Shown here in pieces: positions 1-13,266 of a stretch of DNA of 64,000 nt. The notes under the pieces are model-generated. The model made no database searches. It was not told the DNA's origin and worked only from the letters and a program-made list of their open reading frames with translations. Each line of letters begins with the position of its first letter. The first letter of the stretch is position 1. Origin of the DNA: Keithomyces neogunnii (taxonomy: Eukaryota; Ascomycota; Sordariomycetes; Hypocreales; Clavicipitaceae); NCBI GenBank assembly GCA_020975405.1, contig JAIOWQ010000003.1, positions 2,981,001 through 3,045,000 on the forward strand. Reading direction: 5' to 3'. The position numbers and the translations under genes are program-made.

Positions 1-3000
1 GTCTCGTGGTATCCTCTGTAGGCAAACGAAGACGCGCCTCCGGCATTCTGCTGCCCCTGTTGGGGTAGCAGTTGCAGGTAGGTTTGGTTGATTAGGCTGA
101 AAATGTGTTGCCTCCAGGTGACCAAGTCTTGCCATGCAGTGATGTCATCCCAGACGTTGGGTAATCTGTCGCGCCAAGCACCAAGCAGCAACTTAAGTTC
201 CCCAGACTTGACGTCCAAGTTGGACGAGTTCGTGTTGGCCAGGGACTGGCAAATGACACTGGCGTCATGGAGCTCGACCAACTGCTGGAAGTTTTGCAAC
301 AACGGGATGTGGGCATTGGTCAAGCGCTCCGGAAGCTGGTGCCATTTGCGAATTGACAGCTGAATCGCCTCGTCACAAACTCTTGCAAAGTCGTTGCCAC
401 CCTCCTGCTGATTATGAAATTTGAGCAGCGACATGAATGCCTGGAAAAAGGCTCGTCGGGGGGTCGGGGCATCCATGACACCCTTGATGACGTTGTCAAG
501 GGCTTCACGATGCTGAGCATCCTGCCACATTTCCGTGTTTCGCCAGGCACACTCGAGGAGCAGATCCTGAAAGTTCTCGTGCTTGGCAAAGTCTTGCAAT
601 ATCTCCCACTGTTGTAGCTTCTGCGCGCAAAGAACCCAGTGGTCCTCCCAGATCATGTATTCGGCTTCGGAGAAGGGCAGGACACCAGTGCGGGCCTTGA
701 CCTGGGCGTTTTCGTAGAGTTTTTGAGCCTTATCCCACATGCCATGCTGCTCGTAGGAAAGACCTGCGTTGGTCTCAACGAATTGGCAGCGGCGACGCCA
801 TGTTCCGTAAAACAAGTCGTCCTCTTGCAGCGAGGCGTATAGTTCGACCAGTGCATCCAGGTTGCTCTCTCGAACAGTAGCGGATTCGAGTTCTGGCTGG
901 ATGGCAGCGTTCTCAAGCTGCACCAGGGCCGCGTACCATGCATCGTACGTCTTGGCTTCAAACTTCAAGACGTGAGGGGGCAGCTTGCAGTCGGGCCAGG
1001 TCTTGGCAGCTCCTTCAACCAGCGACTGCACAACGTTTGGTCGCTTGTCAATTTGTCTGCTATGATAATCCTTGGTCAAGAGGGCAACCATGCCGCGCTC
1101 GAGATCGGCGCGTTCATCCCGCGCAGTTGCGGACCAATACATTGGGAATATGGCAACCCAGATCTGGTGTGCGAGTTGGTTGTCGACATGCTGAAGCTGC
1201 ATCAGGGGCTCAATGATGTCCCGGACCTTGACATCGCCCAGATCTGACACGAAGCGTTTGTGGCTGGCCATGAAGGCCTCGAATTTGTCATCGGCCATCG
1301 TGCTTGGTTCTCTGGTGTCCTTGTCCTTGGGATACACGGCAGCAAGCTGCGAAGCAGAAATGACTTTAAAGTCATCCTGGTGAAGCTGAACGCTGGTGTT
1401 CAGCTCCACCGCGCCAAGCAAAAGCTGCGAAGCCTGAGCCAGCCAGTACGAATCGGCAAGAGTATCCCAGTTCTGCAAGGTCAACACGTAGGACAGGCGA
1501 ACGCTAGCAGTCTTTGACAGGCTCTTGTCAAAGATGGACATGAACCTATTTCGCATTTCGACATCTGTCGCCCGAGCACCGATGAGAAAGGCATGCTCCA
1601 TTCGCACTGTCAGCTCCGTGCGCGTAATCTTGGGGTCTTCATATATGCGAATGACGAGGTCCAAAAACTTGGACAGCATGGTCGGGTCGCTCCTGTGCTC
1701 AAACGAGAGCATTTTATGGAGGACGGCAGTTTTTTCCTTGAGAGTCGGCCATGTGCCCTCTGAGCGGAACACCCATCCCTCCACCATGTTCAAGATTTCC
1801 GTGCAGAGCTCTATATGCATAGATTTTTCGACGAGCGTAGCAAGGACGCTGAGAAAAGGTCGTCTGTTGTCGCCGAGCGTTTCCATTCGCAAGGCCACTG
1901 TTTGAATCTCCTTGATCATGAGCTTCGTCTGAATTTCCAAGTCGTAGGCAGACATCTCGCCAGCCGTAGAGCTTCCGTCTTGGCCACCGCGATTGCCTTG
2001 ATTGGCAGCCTGGTTAGCCGCTGCATTGTAGTGCTGCACGTGCTCCCGAGCATGCTTGCTCTGCAGGGCTTTCATGAGGGCTGCAATGTGCTGATCAATG
2101 ACAGCAGGCTTGCGATTTCCAATTGACCAGAGCAAGCTAACGCCGGAAATATACGAGCTGTTGTTCATGGCCTCGGTAGCTGCCTGAGATAGGTAGGAAA
2201 TGATCTCCGAGGTTTGAACCTCGGGCTCACCGTCAGCATCCGCATCCTCCATTGGGGTATCCTCAGGGACGGCATCGAGAATTCTTTTAATGATAGACCT
2301 GAGGTCGCGGCCATCATCATAGTCCATGTCTGCCAGATGCAAGCAGTCCTGGATCTCTGGGTTCTCGCATTTCAGGCATTTTTCCAAAACTTTTTGTATC
2401 GCGGCGATGTTCTTTTGCACCCAGTCGTCGGTCTTGAAATTGAGGACGATGCGCACAACTTGCAATGTGTTGATGATATTTGTGAGGAACTTGTCATCGA
2501 ACTTCTCCTTGTCTGTAGGATCAGCGTTCAGAATACCCTGGGTCTTCTCGCTACCGAGAATGACATCGGTGACATTGGGAAACAGGTCAAGATCCAAATC
2601 GCCCCAGTACTGGGGCTGCACAAGGTTGTAAAGCAGACTCATCGCCTTCTTGCAGAGTTCGGTGCTTTGTGGAGGCGGAGGTAAAGCAGAAGTGGTGTGT
2701 TCGCGAGGTTTCGCCGAAGGAAGTTGGTATCGCTCATTGAGTTGTGCGATAAACTCGACGAGATACTTGATCATCTTCTGTCGAAAGATTTGTGGAATTT
2801 GATACCCTGTCCGATCTCCTGGCGCACTTTGTCTAACAGTCGGTGGCGAGGACATTGGCTGGTCACCATCCAGCTTCCTCTTCTTGGACGTAGGCGACTG
2901 GGAGAGATCCCGGCCAACCAACGGCGAGCCAGGGCGACCCTCAATGCGCCATTGCTCCCATTGCCAAACCAGCCACATCATGTTCAGTGCGAGCTTCTTA

Positions 3001-6000
3001 CTCTCGTGTGAAGGAGTGGGCGGCGCAGCCACCTTCCTGAGGGAGGTAATGAGTACAATGGCGTACTTGTCCCTGGCGTCATAGAACAAGTCAGGATGTC
3101 TAACCAAGAAGTGGAAAATGCTAGTCATCTGCTGCACATTTTGACCTTCGTCTGCGAGAATGCGCCGTGGCGCCACAGCCCAAGCAGCGTTTCGTTCGTT
3201 CGGGCCGCCTCCACACCGTTTGGGCAAAACAGGGGCAATGAGCTCCAGTGCCTGCGTCACCAGAGCTCGCCCTTCATTCTGGTTCGTCTTGAGCAACGAC
3301 AAGTACACCTGGCTCACAATCTTTGGCGGTGTTTCGTAATGAGCAATGAAATAACCAATGACCACGTATGCTGCGTGCTTGTTGATGACGTCTTCGAGGC
3401 GAATAAAGGTCCATCCGAACTTAATGATGTCCTTTCTAGCCTCCTGGAGCGCTGTGTGGTAGTACTTGACAAGCATTGCAGACAGCTGGAGAACCTCGAA
3501 TCTCGTATGATCAACCCCGGGTTGGGACTGGTCATCAGGCGACATGTCAGGGTGCACCTTCCAAATCTTTGAACTAACGGCGTCAATCACAGACCGATCC
3601 ATGAGCCTCTGCGCTTTGGCCTGATCCGGTTGGTTCCAGTGTCGCATAACGTCCATGGCAACAATGGGGTTGGCCACGTAGTGAAGCAGGAAGTGCTTTG
3701 TCTTGTTGGAAGCAGATTTGCCCGAGTACGTGTCCAGACAGCGCAGGAAAGTCGACTTCCAAAACTCCATGGATTCGCTCATGATGATATTTTTATAGAT
3801 GAACGCAAACAAGGCGTTTGTAGGCCGCAGTTCGTCGCTTGTTACTGATTCGATGAGACTTAACAAGGCGTCCAGGTCCTTGGGGAACCTCTCAAGGGAC
3901 TTGACCAGCACATTCATCAGCTGCTCTGCGGCTTGGTAGGCGGGTAAGCGGAGAGTGGCGGGCAGAGTATAGCTGCGGATGTGATTCTCCAGCTCTTTCC
4001 CCATGCTCTTTAGCCATGCCGTGTTTTCCTTCTTATCCATCCACGAGTTAGTGGCTTCGAAGTGGCTGATGGAATCCAAGATGTGGACCGCATTGATGAC
4101 GCCAATAAACTTCTTCTCATTGCCTTGACCTGCTAGCTCATTGCACTTGGTCATCAAGGCACCGAGACCCTCTATGGCTGCATCTCTCAAGGGGCCGCTA
4201 TCCGGGTGTCTCAGCACCTGGGCAAGAAGTCTGCCATACTTGAGTTCATCCAGCTTGCCGAGCAAAAAGGTCCAAATCTCTTTGGGGTATCTGTTCAAAT
4301 ATAGATACATGGGCTGGCGGAACGGACTTTGAATAGTTCGTCGAAGCCTCTCCTCCAATCCGAGGAAGCAATCAATAAGACGTTCTTTAAAGGCTTCCGC
4401 GGGAGCCGGTAGAAGATGGAAAATATTCAGAATGGCTGTGATGACCTTCATCTGTGGATGTTGTTCGAAGAATGTAAAGGAGATTTGCTGCCATGAATTC
4501 GGCTCCACTATCGAATCAATCTGGTCCAGCAAGCGAGCCCCAATCTCGACTTTGAAGTAACTAGTAAGCAGTTTCAGTAATCTGGAGAGATTATCAAGGC
4601 CGTGAACACTGAGCCGCTTTGGATCGGATAGGCTCTGCAATACGGGCCGAAGGCCCCCCTGCAGCAGGTCTTTGGGCAGACGTCTATCGACGGCCAAGAC
4701 AGATTTCAATGCGTCATTAGCGGCGGCAATTGTCGGTTTGGATTCGGAATATAAACACTTGAAGAAGACGGCCAGAATTTTGCTTTTGATGGGGTTGTTT
4801 GCAAACTCTTCAAAGGTCATTGCCATACTCAGTAGCTTGATGCACGAAACACGCAGGTTGACAATGTGGTCGTGAGTACGGTATTCGGCAGGCTTGTTTG
4901 CCAAGGACTCATCATTCGCATCAGCCAGGGCAAGAGATTCCATAAGCAGGCGGGTAAGGTTATCGTCAAACTTGACCCAGTCATTCTTCAAGCTCATGTG
5001 GTAGGACATGGCGTTGATGTAACCAATCTGAATGCTAAATGGAAGTGCCCGCAGCGGTTTGGAGTAGATGGGCTGCAGGAAACGTTCCTTGTAGGGCTCC
5101 AGCAGTTCCCAAACTTCGCAGCCAGCAGCTTTAGCAATGAGCTCAAGTGAGTTTCTTGCCGTTTCACGAACAAACTTGTTCATGTGTGACAGCTCATTGT
5201 TAAGCTGCATGCAAATTTGAGCCAGTCTCGACTGCTTAACGGGAGGCTGGCCCGGTTGTGCTTGGACGGGAAGAGCGTCTTCTTTCTTGATGTTCTTGGT
5301 AATGCGCTTCAATAACACCTCCAAACTGGTCTGTGCAAGGCACCTGGTCTTCTCCGGAAGGTCTTGCGGCATATCCTTGATCACATACATGAGAGCCCGT
5401 ATGAATTCCATCTGCTTCGAAGCTACCCAGGCGTCACCCAAGTCAAGCTCCGTAAGTAAAAGGTTGATTCCAAGGCTGCCACCTGTCTTTGTGAACCATT
5501 CTTCTTCGTAACAGCTATGGCAAAATGTGCTGCTGAGATGACTAAACAGTGGGAGTCGGCCGACGTTGCCCTCGGACCCGAAGATGATGCCGGTGCTCGT
5601 GTAGAGTTCGCGGATGGCTTTCTTGGCGGCTTCCCGGACATCTAGATGATCAGAAGCCAAGCACTCCACAATTGCGTCCGACAAGATGCGCGTGTCGATG
5701 CAGAGGGGTCCTTCGCCAGCTCTGGGATCAAAGGGGTTAAAGTTGCGCTTCAAGTCCACCAAGGACCGACCAACTTCAATGAGAGCAAAGTGACGGCACA
5801 GGTCGCCGAGGAATGATTCTGCTGCATCCTTGAATGCAGGAAGAGAGTGAGCAAACATGACGGCTTTCAGAAGCTTCTTCGTTATGTTGTCTTGCTCGTC
5901 CTTCTTGGGGATGGACTTCTCGCGGTTGGTCACCTCGAATGGGGCAAAATTTATGTCCATTTTCCGAGCCATAAGGTCCTGCGCCTGGAGACGAACGATC

Positions 6001-9000
6001 CTGGGCAAGTCTTCTGGAAGTTGATCGTAGCCGATTCGAAGCTTGATCTGTGACAGTATGAAATGAAGCGCCTGCTTCTTGTAATATTCATCGTACACGC
6101 GAAGGTTCTGGCTATTCTTGCCAATCTTTGGCGCTTCCATGAGCTTTTGGATGGCGCTGTCAATACCAAGATCTGCCGGAAAAGCCCTGTCCTTCTTGGA
6201 TCCAACGAGGCGCATGTCAAAACTTGAGGGATCGTCGGCAAATCCTCTGTGTTTGAGCGGAACGGCCCCTGTCATAAACTTGCGGTTTCTTCCACCCAGT
6301 TTGCCCAATATCCGCATGGTGGTGTGCGCGTGGAAATGGCTATAGGGATGAGGACGTAGGTGGTTGAAGAGAGCAGTCATTAGTTCATCAATCACGGGCG
6401 CCATGATGGGGTCGAGATAGTCAGCGGTAAGGTTGTCGACACACAGTTCCAATGTACGAAGCCCTTGACCCACAAGATCAGTGCCGGCCATCAGTGCAAC
6501 GACCAGGGGCCGCATCAGGAAGCTGAGATGCGGCAGCAGATGACTTAACCGTGCCGGGACGGTCAAACACAGTTCAACATACAAGTCCCGCTCAGATGGC
6601 TTTCGCGCCGCCATGAGCAAGTTGTTGAGAACATCCAGCAACATTTCCAACAGGGGCAAAATCTGCTTGTATAGTTGCTCGAACTTGCCTCCGCCAATGC
6701 TTCGGAAGAGAGATCGCAGCAGAAGAAAGTAATTCATCGGCTCTTCCGCCTTTGTCGACAGCTCGATGGATTTGGTGACTATGTTGACCACATGGGGCAA
6801 GAGGACTTGCTCATTCTGTTGAGCAAAGAGGGTCACAGCCATAAAGGCCAGCTTGAAAAGACGCAATAAGATTGACGACTTTTTGACGTCTGCCGAGCCC
6901 ACTTCGTCGATACGGTCCATTAGAAACTGAAGGAGCATGCCGCAAAAACTAGGCGAAGTCGCCTCGCTGGCTAGGAAAAACTGGGGTATATGTAACAGGC
7001 CGGTGTGCTCGAAGATCATGTCATAAAGTCGTGGAATCTCTTGCTGGAAAACTTCGTGGAATGTTGCGGGGTCAATGCAGTGAAAGACTGTGGCAAAGGT
7101 TTCGAGAAGGTCCTTTTCTTCCTTGGTGCTTGACACCATGTAGAAGTTTGCCATGTACTCAACAGGGGACGCGTACTGAGATTCGGCCGTTGGCTTTTCA
7201 ATCTCGTAGTACCGGAAGACGTACGCGCCCTCTCGGAATAGCTTGATAATGACTTTGACCTCTTCTGCTGTGAATCCATAAGAAACATCGGTCCAATGAG
7301 AGGGTGCATGCTGGGGATCAATAGGTGTGCCGATGTTGCAGGTTCTCAGTTGGTAAAAGGTGTTCTTGAGGCCATTCATCAAGTTTCGAAACAGAAACTT
7401 ATTATCAGCGACTGGGTCCGCGCCTCGATCTCTCGGATTGGATATCTTGATGGGTACTGCGGAGAAGATATCTGTCTCATCCCAGTCCGGTCGCGCTTCC
7501 TTATCGGCAAGGTACGACTCCTGTGTGCCAGCTTCTGCCTGGTACTGCTTGGACAGCTTGACGGCATTGGGGTACTGTCGGTTCATGGCAGCGAATTTGT
7601 CGCCAATGGCGTTCAAGATCATCATGAGGTAGTGTCTCGCGTCAACTTTGTTGGGCAACTTGGCGATGCACTCAGCCATGTTGAGCAGCAGCTTTGCACT
7701 CATGGTTTGAAAACTAGTCCCAGGAAAGTTGTCCTGCAAATTTCGGGTGTAAACTTCGACAGTTTTGCGAATTTGCTCCGGACTCAGCAAGTCTCGAACA
7801 TGGTGAATAAGATCAGCCAGCATGCTATAAGCCAACGGTCTCATGGTCTCGTGCACTGTCAAGCCATCGCCGGTGAGTGTGCGTTCATCAAGGAGTTCGT
7901 CGATTTTTGGCAAGAAGATTTTTCGAAAATTATAGTTAATAACGTGTCGAATAGCGATCAGGAGTTCCTTTCTGGTGCCCGACTTTTCGCGCGGACAGTC
8001 TTTTAGCAGGCGAACCACAACATCTGGCAGCGTCGGCAGGAAGTCGTTTAGTTGTTGTGCACACTGGCGCAAGAGATAGGCAAGAAAGCTCATCGTCTTC
8101 ACCTGTGCCGTAATAAAATCACCGTAGGCTGCTCGTTGCTCCGCCTTTATGCCCTGACTAACGCCAGTGTGAATCTGGCCCTTGGCAGCAGCCTCTGCAT
8201 GGGCTTGTTTTTGAGCGCTGGCCTCGATGAGCAAGACTCGTTTGATTAGTGGCACAAATTCCTTGACCGTCTGCTGGACCATGTTGCGGTAGACTTGGAA
8301 AATCGAAACCACGATGATGGGGCATTCGGAGAGCACTTTGAAGGACTGCATTCCCTTGATCAACGGTCGATTCTGCTGTTGAGGATCGGCACCCAAGTCG
8401 GACACGGATGCCACTGGCGAGCCGGGTCGAGGGGACTGAAAATTGGCCTGTGAACCACCTGGCGTTGACGGCGCACCTTGCTGCGACGCAGTGGCTAGAG
8501 TCGCATTGTCGAGTTGCTCCCTCACGATCTTCTCCATCTGCTCAAAGAGCTCTTGAATCAAGGACAAGAACAGCTGCACTTTCCCCTGCAGCACCTTGTA
8601 CTGGTGGCGCATAATGTCCGATGTAATTTTGACGCAAAGAGTAGCATTTTCCTCGTTGTCGGTGCGAACAAGCTGCATCAATAGATCGACAATCTCTTCG
8701 GCATACGGTTCGAACGGTTCTGTAGGGCTAGACGATGTAGGCAGCCGATGAAGGACTTCTAAAATGCAATGGCGCAGTTTCTGCATACGGAGAGGGTGGT
8801 TAGATTCTCCCGTCGGTACTTTCAGTGGTAATGAATGGCCACAAACCTGCTCTGGTGAGTTGCTCTGAAAGATGCATGGTCCACGGAGAATGTTGATAAA
8901 AATGGGCATCAACCGCTTGAGAAATGGTATATATATCGGGCCGCTGGTATAGTGATCAAGACTGTCGCGCAACGTGGTCGCCGCCTCCAGCTTCAGTCTA

Positions 9001-9135
9001 GCATCTGTATCAGGCGCAGTAAATGTCAGTGCGAATCGGGCTTCAAAACCTTGTCGTCTGCACGCATGTCAATGCCATACCTATGTCTGCGGTGCTCAGT
9101 CGCTTTACGACATCATCAATTGTGGTACCCGACAT
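1..9135 (-). CDS. TRA1: TRA1, SAGA/NuA4 scaffold subunit (N-terminal part, runs off the left edge)
   Basis: Tra1 (TRRAP) is the giant PIKK-family pseudokinase that docks transcription activators on the SAGA and NuA4 histone acetyltransferase complexes in the nucleus. Three exons are read on the minus strand: 9081-9135, 8847-9004 and 8780 down to base 1. The introns are 9005-9080 and 8781-8846, both GT-AG. The start MSGTTIDDVVKRLS is the first ATG, and the frame then runs about 2926 codons without a stop. Early residues (KLRHCILEVLHRLP, then EEIVDLLMQLVR) match the first HEAT repeats of the family. Near residue 2949 the frame reads DITAWQDLVTWRQHIFSLIN and then SFAYRGYHE, which is the Tra1 FAT domain. 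About 2997 residues lie in the window. Family members have about 3700-3800, so the rest of FAT, the kinase-like domain and FATC lie to the left. Identity is secure; the absence of further small introns rests on frame continuity. Confidence 0.95.
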
Positions 9136-10034
9136 GGCTGCATAATCGGCGTCCACAAGACGCAGCAGTTCATTCCATACGAAGAGGCCAAGCAGCTAAG
9201 GGAAATTGCTGGTCAGCGCCCGGTGTTGCGGGATCGCAGTGTGGTGGATCGCGAGATTCTCTTGCTCGTGGAGTGCAAGCAACGGAGGTATTACAACGAA
9301 GTCTGAAGAGAGAAGCTTGCTCTGGTTTAAAAAAGAAAAATATACATCAAGAGAAAGGAAATAGAAATCTTCTTCTCGGTATTGATGAAGCGAACATGCA
9401 ATCGTCGTCTGCTGCGCAAGGTTCGGTTGCGAAAGGGTTGTCGTTGGGACGCACCGATGTTTGCTTGCCTGCTGCAGCCTTGGTTGGTATCTTGAAGACA
9501 GACGTGAAGGGGACTCGCGTTGAAAATTAGAGAAACCACGAATCCGGGGCCCATGGTCACCAATTCCAATGACGCTAGGCACCGTAACAACGTTACTCCG
9601 GCGCTAAGGCTGCACACGCCTCGAACCGGGTGTGAAGATAGTAAAGTTTATCTTATCGGCGCCAGGTACCAAGGCCCCGCCTACCCTACGGAGTACACCT
9701 TGCGCATTTTACTAAAAGTGTTCAAGGAAAGCATTCAGGCTGGATAGAAAGTTCTCCGGATAAGGCTTAGAGAAATATAATTGAATCTGGTCGGGACTTG
9801 TAGTCAACTAGTGCGTAGCAACAAGCAAGGCCCCAAGTTCAAGGTGGCTAGCGTGCCCCACCATTATCCTACGTAAGAATGGACAAGTCCCCGCGATGGA
9901 CCGTAACACAACAGGACATGACACCCAGATAGCTCTTCGACCAAATTAAGCATACGAGCGATTCGTAAAGACAACTTATCATCACGGCCTACTCAGAATT
10001 CTGAAATTGGATCCAATCACACCGCAAAGACGAA
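9136..10034. other. Divergent intergenic region between TRA1 and the GGCT-like gene
   Basis: About 900 bases between two start codons that face away from each other, so both promoters must lie here. One exact TACGGAGTAC copy is at 9687-9696. No convincing coding frame is seen: the open frames on either strand are short, overlap each other and resemble no family. Confidence 0.6.
9687..9696. repeat. TACGGAGTAC motif copy 1
   Basis: Exact copy of a 9-10 base motif that recurs in intergenic DNA of this window (also at 14709, 22613, 40361 and 57735). Confidence 0.7.
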
Positions 10035-10700
10035 ATGAGCGGCGACGGCACAGCGTTCGTCTATGGTAATGAACAAAGCCCTCTGCGCCAAAGATTCGTA
10101 GATATGTGCTAACCTAGGTGACAGGGACTTTGGTAGGACACATGAGACACCTCACGATGGCTTAGTGAAGGACTAACAAGGTCAAGATGGCCCCGGAAGT
10201 CTTCTTTGGTGTTTGCTACGGCGACCAAAGCCCGCCGCAAGCAATCCGCAATCTCCATACCTTCACTCCCGCAATACTTGAGGATTATTCTCGTCACCGG
10301 GTACAATTTGCCGACTACCCTGGAGCGGTTCCAGAGAAAGGACACAAAATTCGAGGCATCTTTGTTACTGGCTTGACAGATGCCAACATGGAAAAGCTGG
10401 ACTTTTTTGAAGGCGAGGAATATGAAAGACGCACAGTCAGCGTTCAAGTACTGGAGCGCGAAGGCGACAAGGAAGTTCCTGGCCCAGAAAAGAGTGCATC
10501 GGTCTATGTTTTCCTGAAGCCCAACGAGTTGGAGAAGCGCGAATGGGATTTTGAAGAATTTCGGCGGGAAAAGATGCACATGTGGGCTCGCGGCGACTGG
10601 GCATTTGGTAGGTTTCCCCGTGCGTAACTTTTGTTCAAAGGTTGCTAACCCGTTGCACAAAGCCGATAACGACAAGGCTTCAGTGAGCTGCCCAACTTAA
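10035..10700 (+). CDS. Gamma-glutamylcyclotransferase / AIG2-like protein with an 8-nt microexon
   Basis: GGCT-fold protein of the AIG2-like type. The family includes gamma-glutamyl cyclotransferases and gamma-glutamylamine cyclotransferases, but the substrate here is unknown. Four exons are read: 10035-10065, 10125-10132, 10187-10607 and 10663-10700, giving 165 residues. Joining them yields MSGDGTAFVYGTLMAPEVFF; the YGTLM motif that opens the substrate pocket is canonical and appears only if the 8-base exon 2 is included. The family signature LDFFEGEEYERR, with the likely catalytic glutamate, follows. The last intron (10608-10662) has a GCTAAC branch site and an AAG acceptor. If it is retained, the protein ends nine codons later at 10627 with RFPRA. 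Likely cytosolic, with no signal peptide. The gene is divergent from TRA1. The family call is strong, the last exon moderately so. Confidence 0.88.
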
Positions 10701-11515
10701 TTGGGCGAGATGAGAAGGATGGCACTGGCAGCAATTGAAGTAGGTTGCGAACATGTTGAATGGTATGCAGTTGGAGCTTTATGAGGGAAGATGACCAGGA
10801 GAAGATGAGACCAGTCTCAACATCGAAAGCTTAAAATTCTATTCTTTCAACCACAACTAAGTCGTGTCAGTTTTCAGTGATGTTACATCTCGTGTAAACT
10901 GAGATTGCAGGAGTTGACCCGGACCAAGTTCTCGTCCCTGACAGCTCGGGATCCATCTTTGTTCTCTGCTTTTGGTGCATACCAGCTACAAGACGCTGAA
11001 GGGCAAGGCGTTTTGAAGCTGGTCAATGTTTCTCCAAAGTTCCAAAGTGAACTCGGTGATATCTACAGGGTAGGCGTTGTATCCCGTTCTCCACGAGTTG
11101 CCTTGGACGGAGTGGGACATGGCATTCAAATAGCTCGCCAGGCGGCGCTCAATCACGCCGGTGTAAGAAACGATGCTGCCTGACTTTATTTTACTGGCCT
11201 ATTCGGGAAAAAATGTTGGCCGCCTGGCGGCTGTGCATGTGTGTGAGCTAATCCGCGCCCCTGTCAGATTTGCTGGCTCTCTGCCCATGGCCACAGCCCC
11301 GTCAGCTTACCACGGCTTACCACGCGCATGCATGGAATCATCTTTTCCACGAGCCGGCGGTTCCATAGGATACCGTTCCAACTCACCTATTTCCCTTTCA
11401 TCTACTTGCTCGAGGCGGTCGACAGTCCAGCAAGCCATTGACTTCTCCCAGACACTAGCCTCTCCCCGTCACCCATCCCTCCTGGATTCTCGTGAGTACG
11501 TTCGACGCGTTCCAA
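10701..11515. other. Intergenic region, no gene seen
   Basis: This stretch holds the 3' flank of the GGCT-like gene and the promoter of the first MFS gene. No coding frame or RNA gene is recognised. A GTGAGT just before the MFS start (from 11492) resembles a splice donor, so a 5' UTR intron is possible. Confidence 0.5.
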
Positions 11516-13266
11516 ATGATTGTCGACAATGACCACGAGGACACTCCAAGACCCGAGTCGCAACCTTTCCTGTCGTCCCAGGTCGAGCAGTTTGAGCAGT
11601 TTGAGCAGCTGGAGTCGCTGGGGGACAATCCGCCAACAGGACGCGGCCGACAATGGCACATTTATCTGCTCTTTGTCATCGTCGCCGGGCTGGACTCTAC
11701 CATCTTCATGCTGAATCTACCTCTCACCAGAGTCTACGAGAGCATTGTATGCTACCACTACTTTGATGCTCAGGACCCTTCTCGATTCTCCAACCCATAT
11801 GACATCCCGGAAAGCATGTGCAAGGCCGACCCAGTGCAGGAGGAGCTGGCCCTTGTCAAAGGCTACGAGCTTCTCTTCATGGCCTTGCCCGGTCAGTTGG
11901 CTAGGAAACGACTCGTCCACCATGAGAGATGCTAATTTGTCGACAGGCCTACTTCTCGCCATCCCCTATGGACAACTTGCCAATAGCTGGGGACGGCGAC
12001 CTATACTCAGGATCTGCGTTCTAGGGTTGGCTCTAGCCATGATCTCTGTCCTCCTCGTCTGCTGGTTCTGGTGGCTTGTGCCTCTCAAACTTGTCTGGCT
12101 CGCCTGGTCTTTAACCGTGATTGGCGGTGGTGCACCTGTGCTAATGTCCACCGTCTTCACCATGCTGGCAGACTCGACAGAACAAGATCAGCGGTAAGCA
12201 TTCTCATCATGTACACGCCGGCGTGGGTGGTGAGACCTGCGCGCAATGCAGCCACCATCGGCCCGCCCAACCATGGACCTTGTAGCCTATTTGCAAAGGT
12301 ATCTGACATGTCCAATTCAGGTCCGCCATCTTCCTGCAGCTTTCCGTCGCCGTCTTTGCCGCGCAAGCGGTATCAACCCCTGTAGCTTCATTCACGATGG
12401 ATCGCTTTGGCGTACTTTTCCCCATCGCGGTCGGATCTGCAATGGGCTTCTGCAGTTGCCTGCTCACGCTCTTAGTCCCCGAGACATTGCCCAAGAGCAA
12501 CAAGGCTGAATCCAGCATCCGCAACGATCCCACGGCAACTCACGCCGATTCTGAGTCGGAAAGCACAGGTTCTCTAAAAGTTTCATGGTTCGCAAGAATG
12601 ACATCAGCCATAACGTCCAACGCGGCTAGTTTGGGCTTCATTACCAGGTTACCGAATTTGGTAGCGCTTATAGCGGCGGTGTTTATAGATTCACTAAACG
12701 GATCTATTCCCTACTTTATTGCGCAATACACGTCGACTAAATTTGGTGCTCCGATATCCGAGGCAGGACTTCTTATTACTATCAAGGCTATAATAACCAT
12801 GCTTGTATTACTCGCTCTTGTTCCTGTTGTCGGCCAATGGCTACTCCAGGACAGGCTTGGCTTGGACACGCGTGCTCGCGATCTCTGGCTGACCAGACTC
12901 ACTATGGCCTGTGCCCCTGTCGGGTTTTCCATTATAGTCATTGCCCCGAACTTTGTAGTGGTGGGCGTCGGCCTTATATTTACGGCCCTCTCTACAGGCT
13001 GTGGGAATTTGATTAGGAGTGTGGCGGCGGATATGATTGAGGCGGATCAAGTATCGCAGGTCTATGGGGTCATGAATGCAATCCAAACGACGGGCGAGTT
13101 GATATCGGGCCCGCTGATGGCAGAACTTCTCGCAGCTGGTCTCAGGATGGGGGGGATTTGGACTGCGTTGCCGTTTGCTTTGTGTGCGGTCCTGGGAGTT
13201 TTGTCGTCCTTGATAGTCTGGGCGGTGCGGCTGCCATCTCATGTGCGTCTGTCTCAGATGGATTGA
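11516..13266 (+). CDS. Major facilitator superfamily transporter (MFS-1)
   Basis: Polytopic MFS transporter of a fungal DHA1/tetracycline-efflux-like subgroup; the substrate cannot be told. Exons are 11516-11891, 11947-12193 and 12321-13266, giving 522 residues. Start MIVDNDHEDTPRPES is the first ATG, with A at -3. The cytosolic N-terminus carries an acidic/glutamine repeat (VEQFEQFEQLE). Helix 1 is IYLLFVIVAGLDSTIFML. A long luminal loop with two cysteines follows, then the MFS loop 2-3 motif GLLLAIPYGQLANSWGRRP, which is G-x3-D/N-x2-GRR/K-like. A loop of low complexity near residues 300-330 separates the two halves. Intron 1 is phase 1 just before the LLLAIPYG helix; intron 2 is phase 2 at the Arg of DQRSAIF. 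Both positions match the second MFS gene at 58260-59956. Neighbours give no pathway clue. Confidence 0.9.

Noticed and set aside
8952..9530. 192-codon open frame on + across the TRA1 5' end
   Set aside because: It lies antisense to TRA1 exons 1-2, has no family features and starts where TRA1 is clearly coding on the other strand.
9600..9650. tRNA-like CTCGAACCGGG near 9618
   Set aside because: No matching A box or acceptor stem on either strand.
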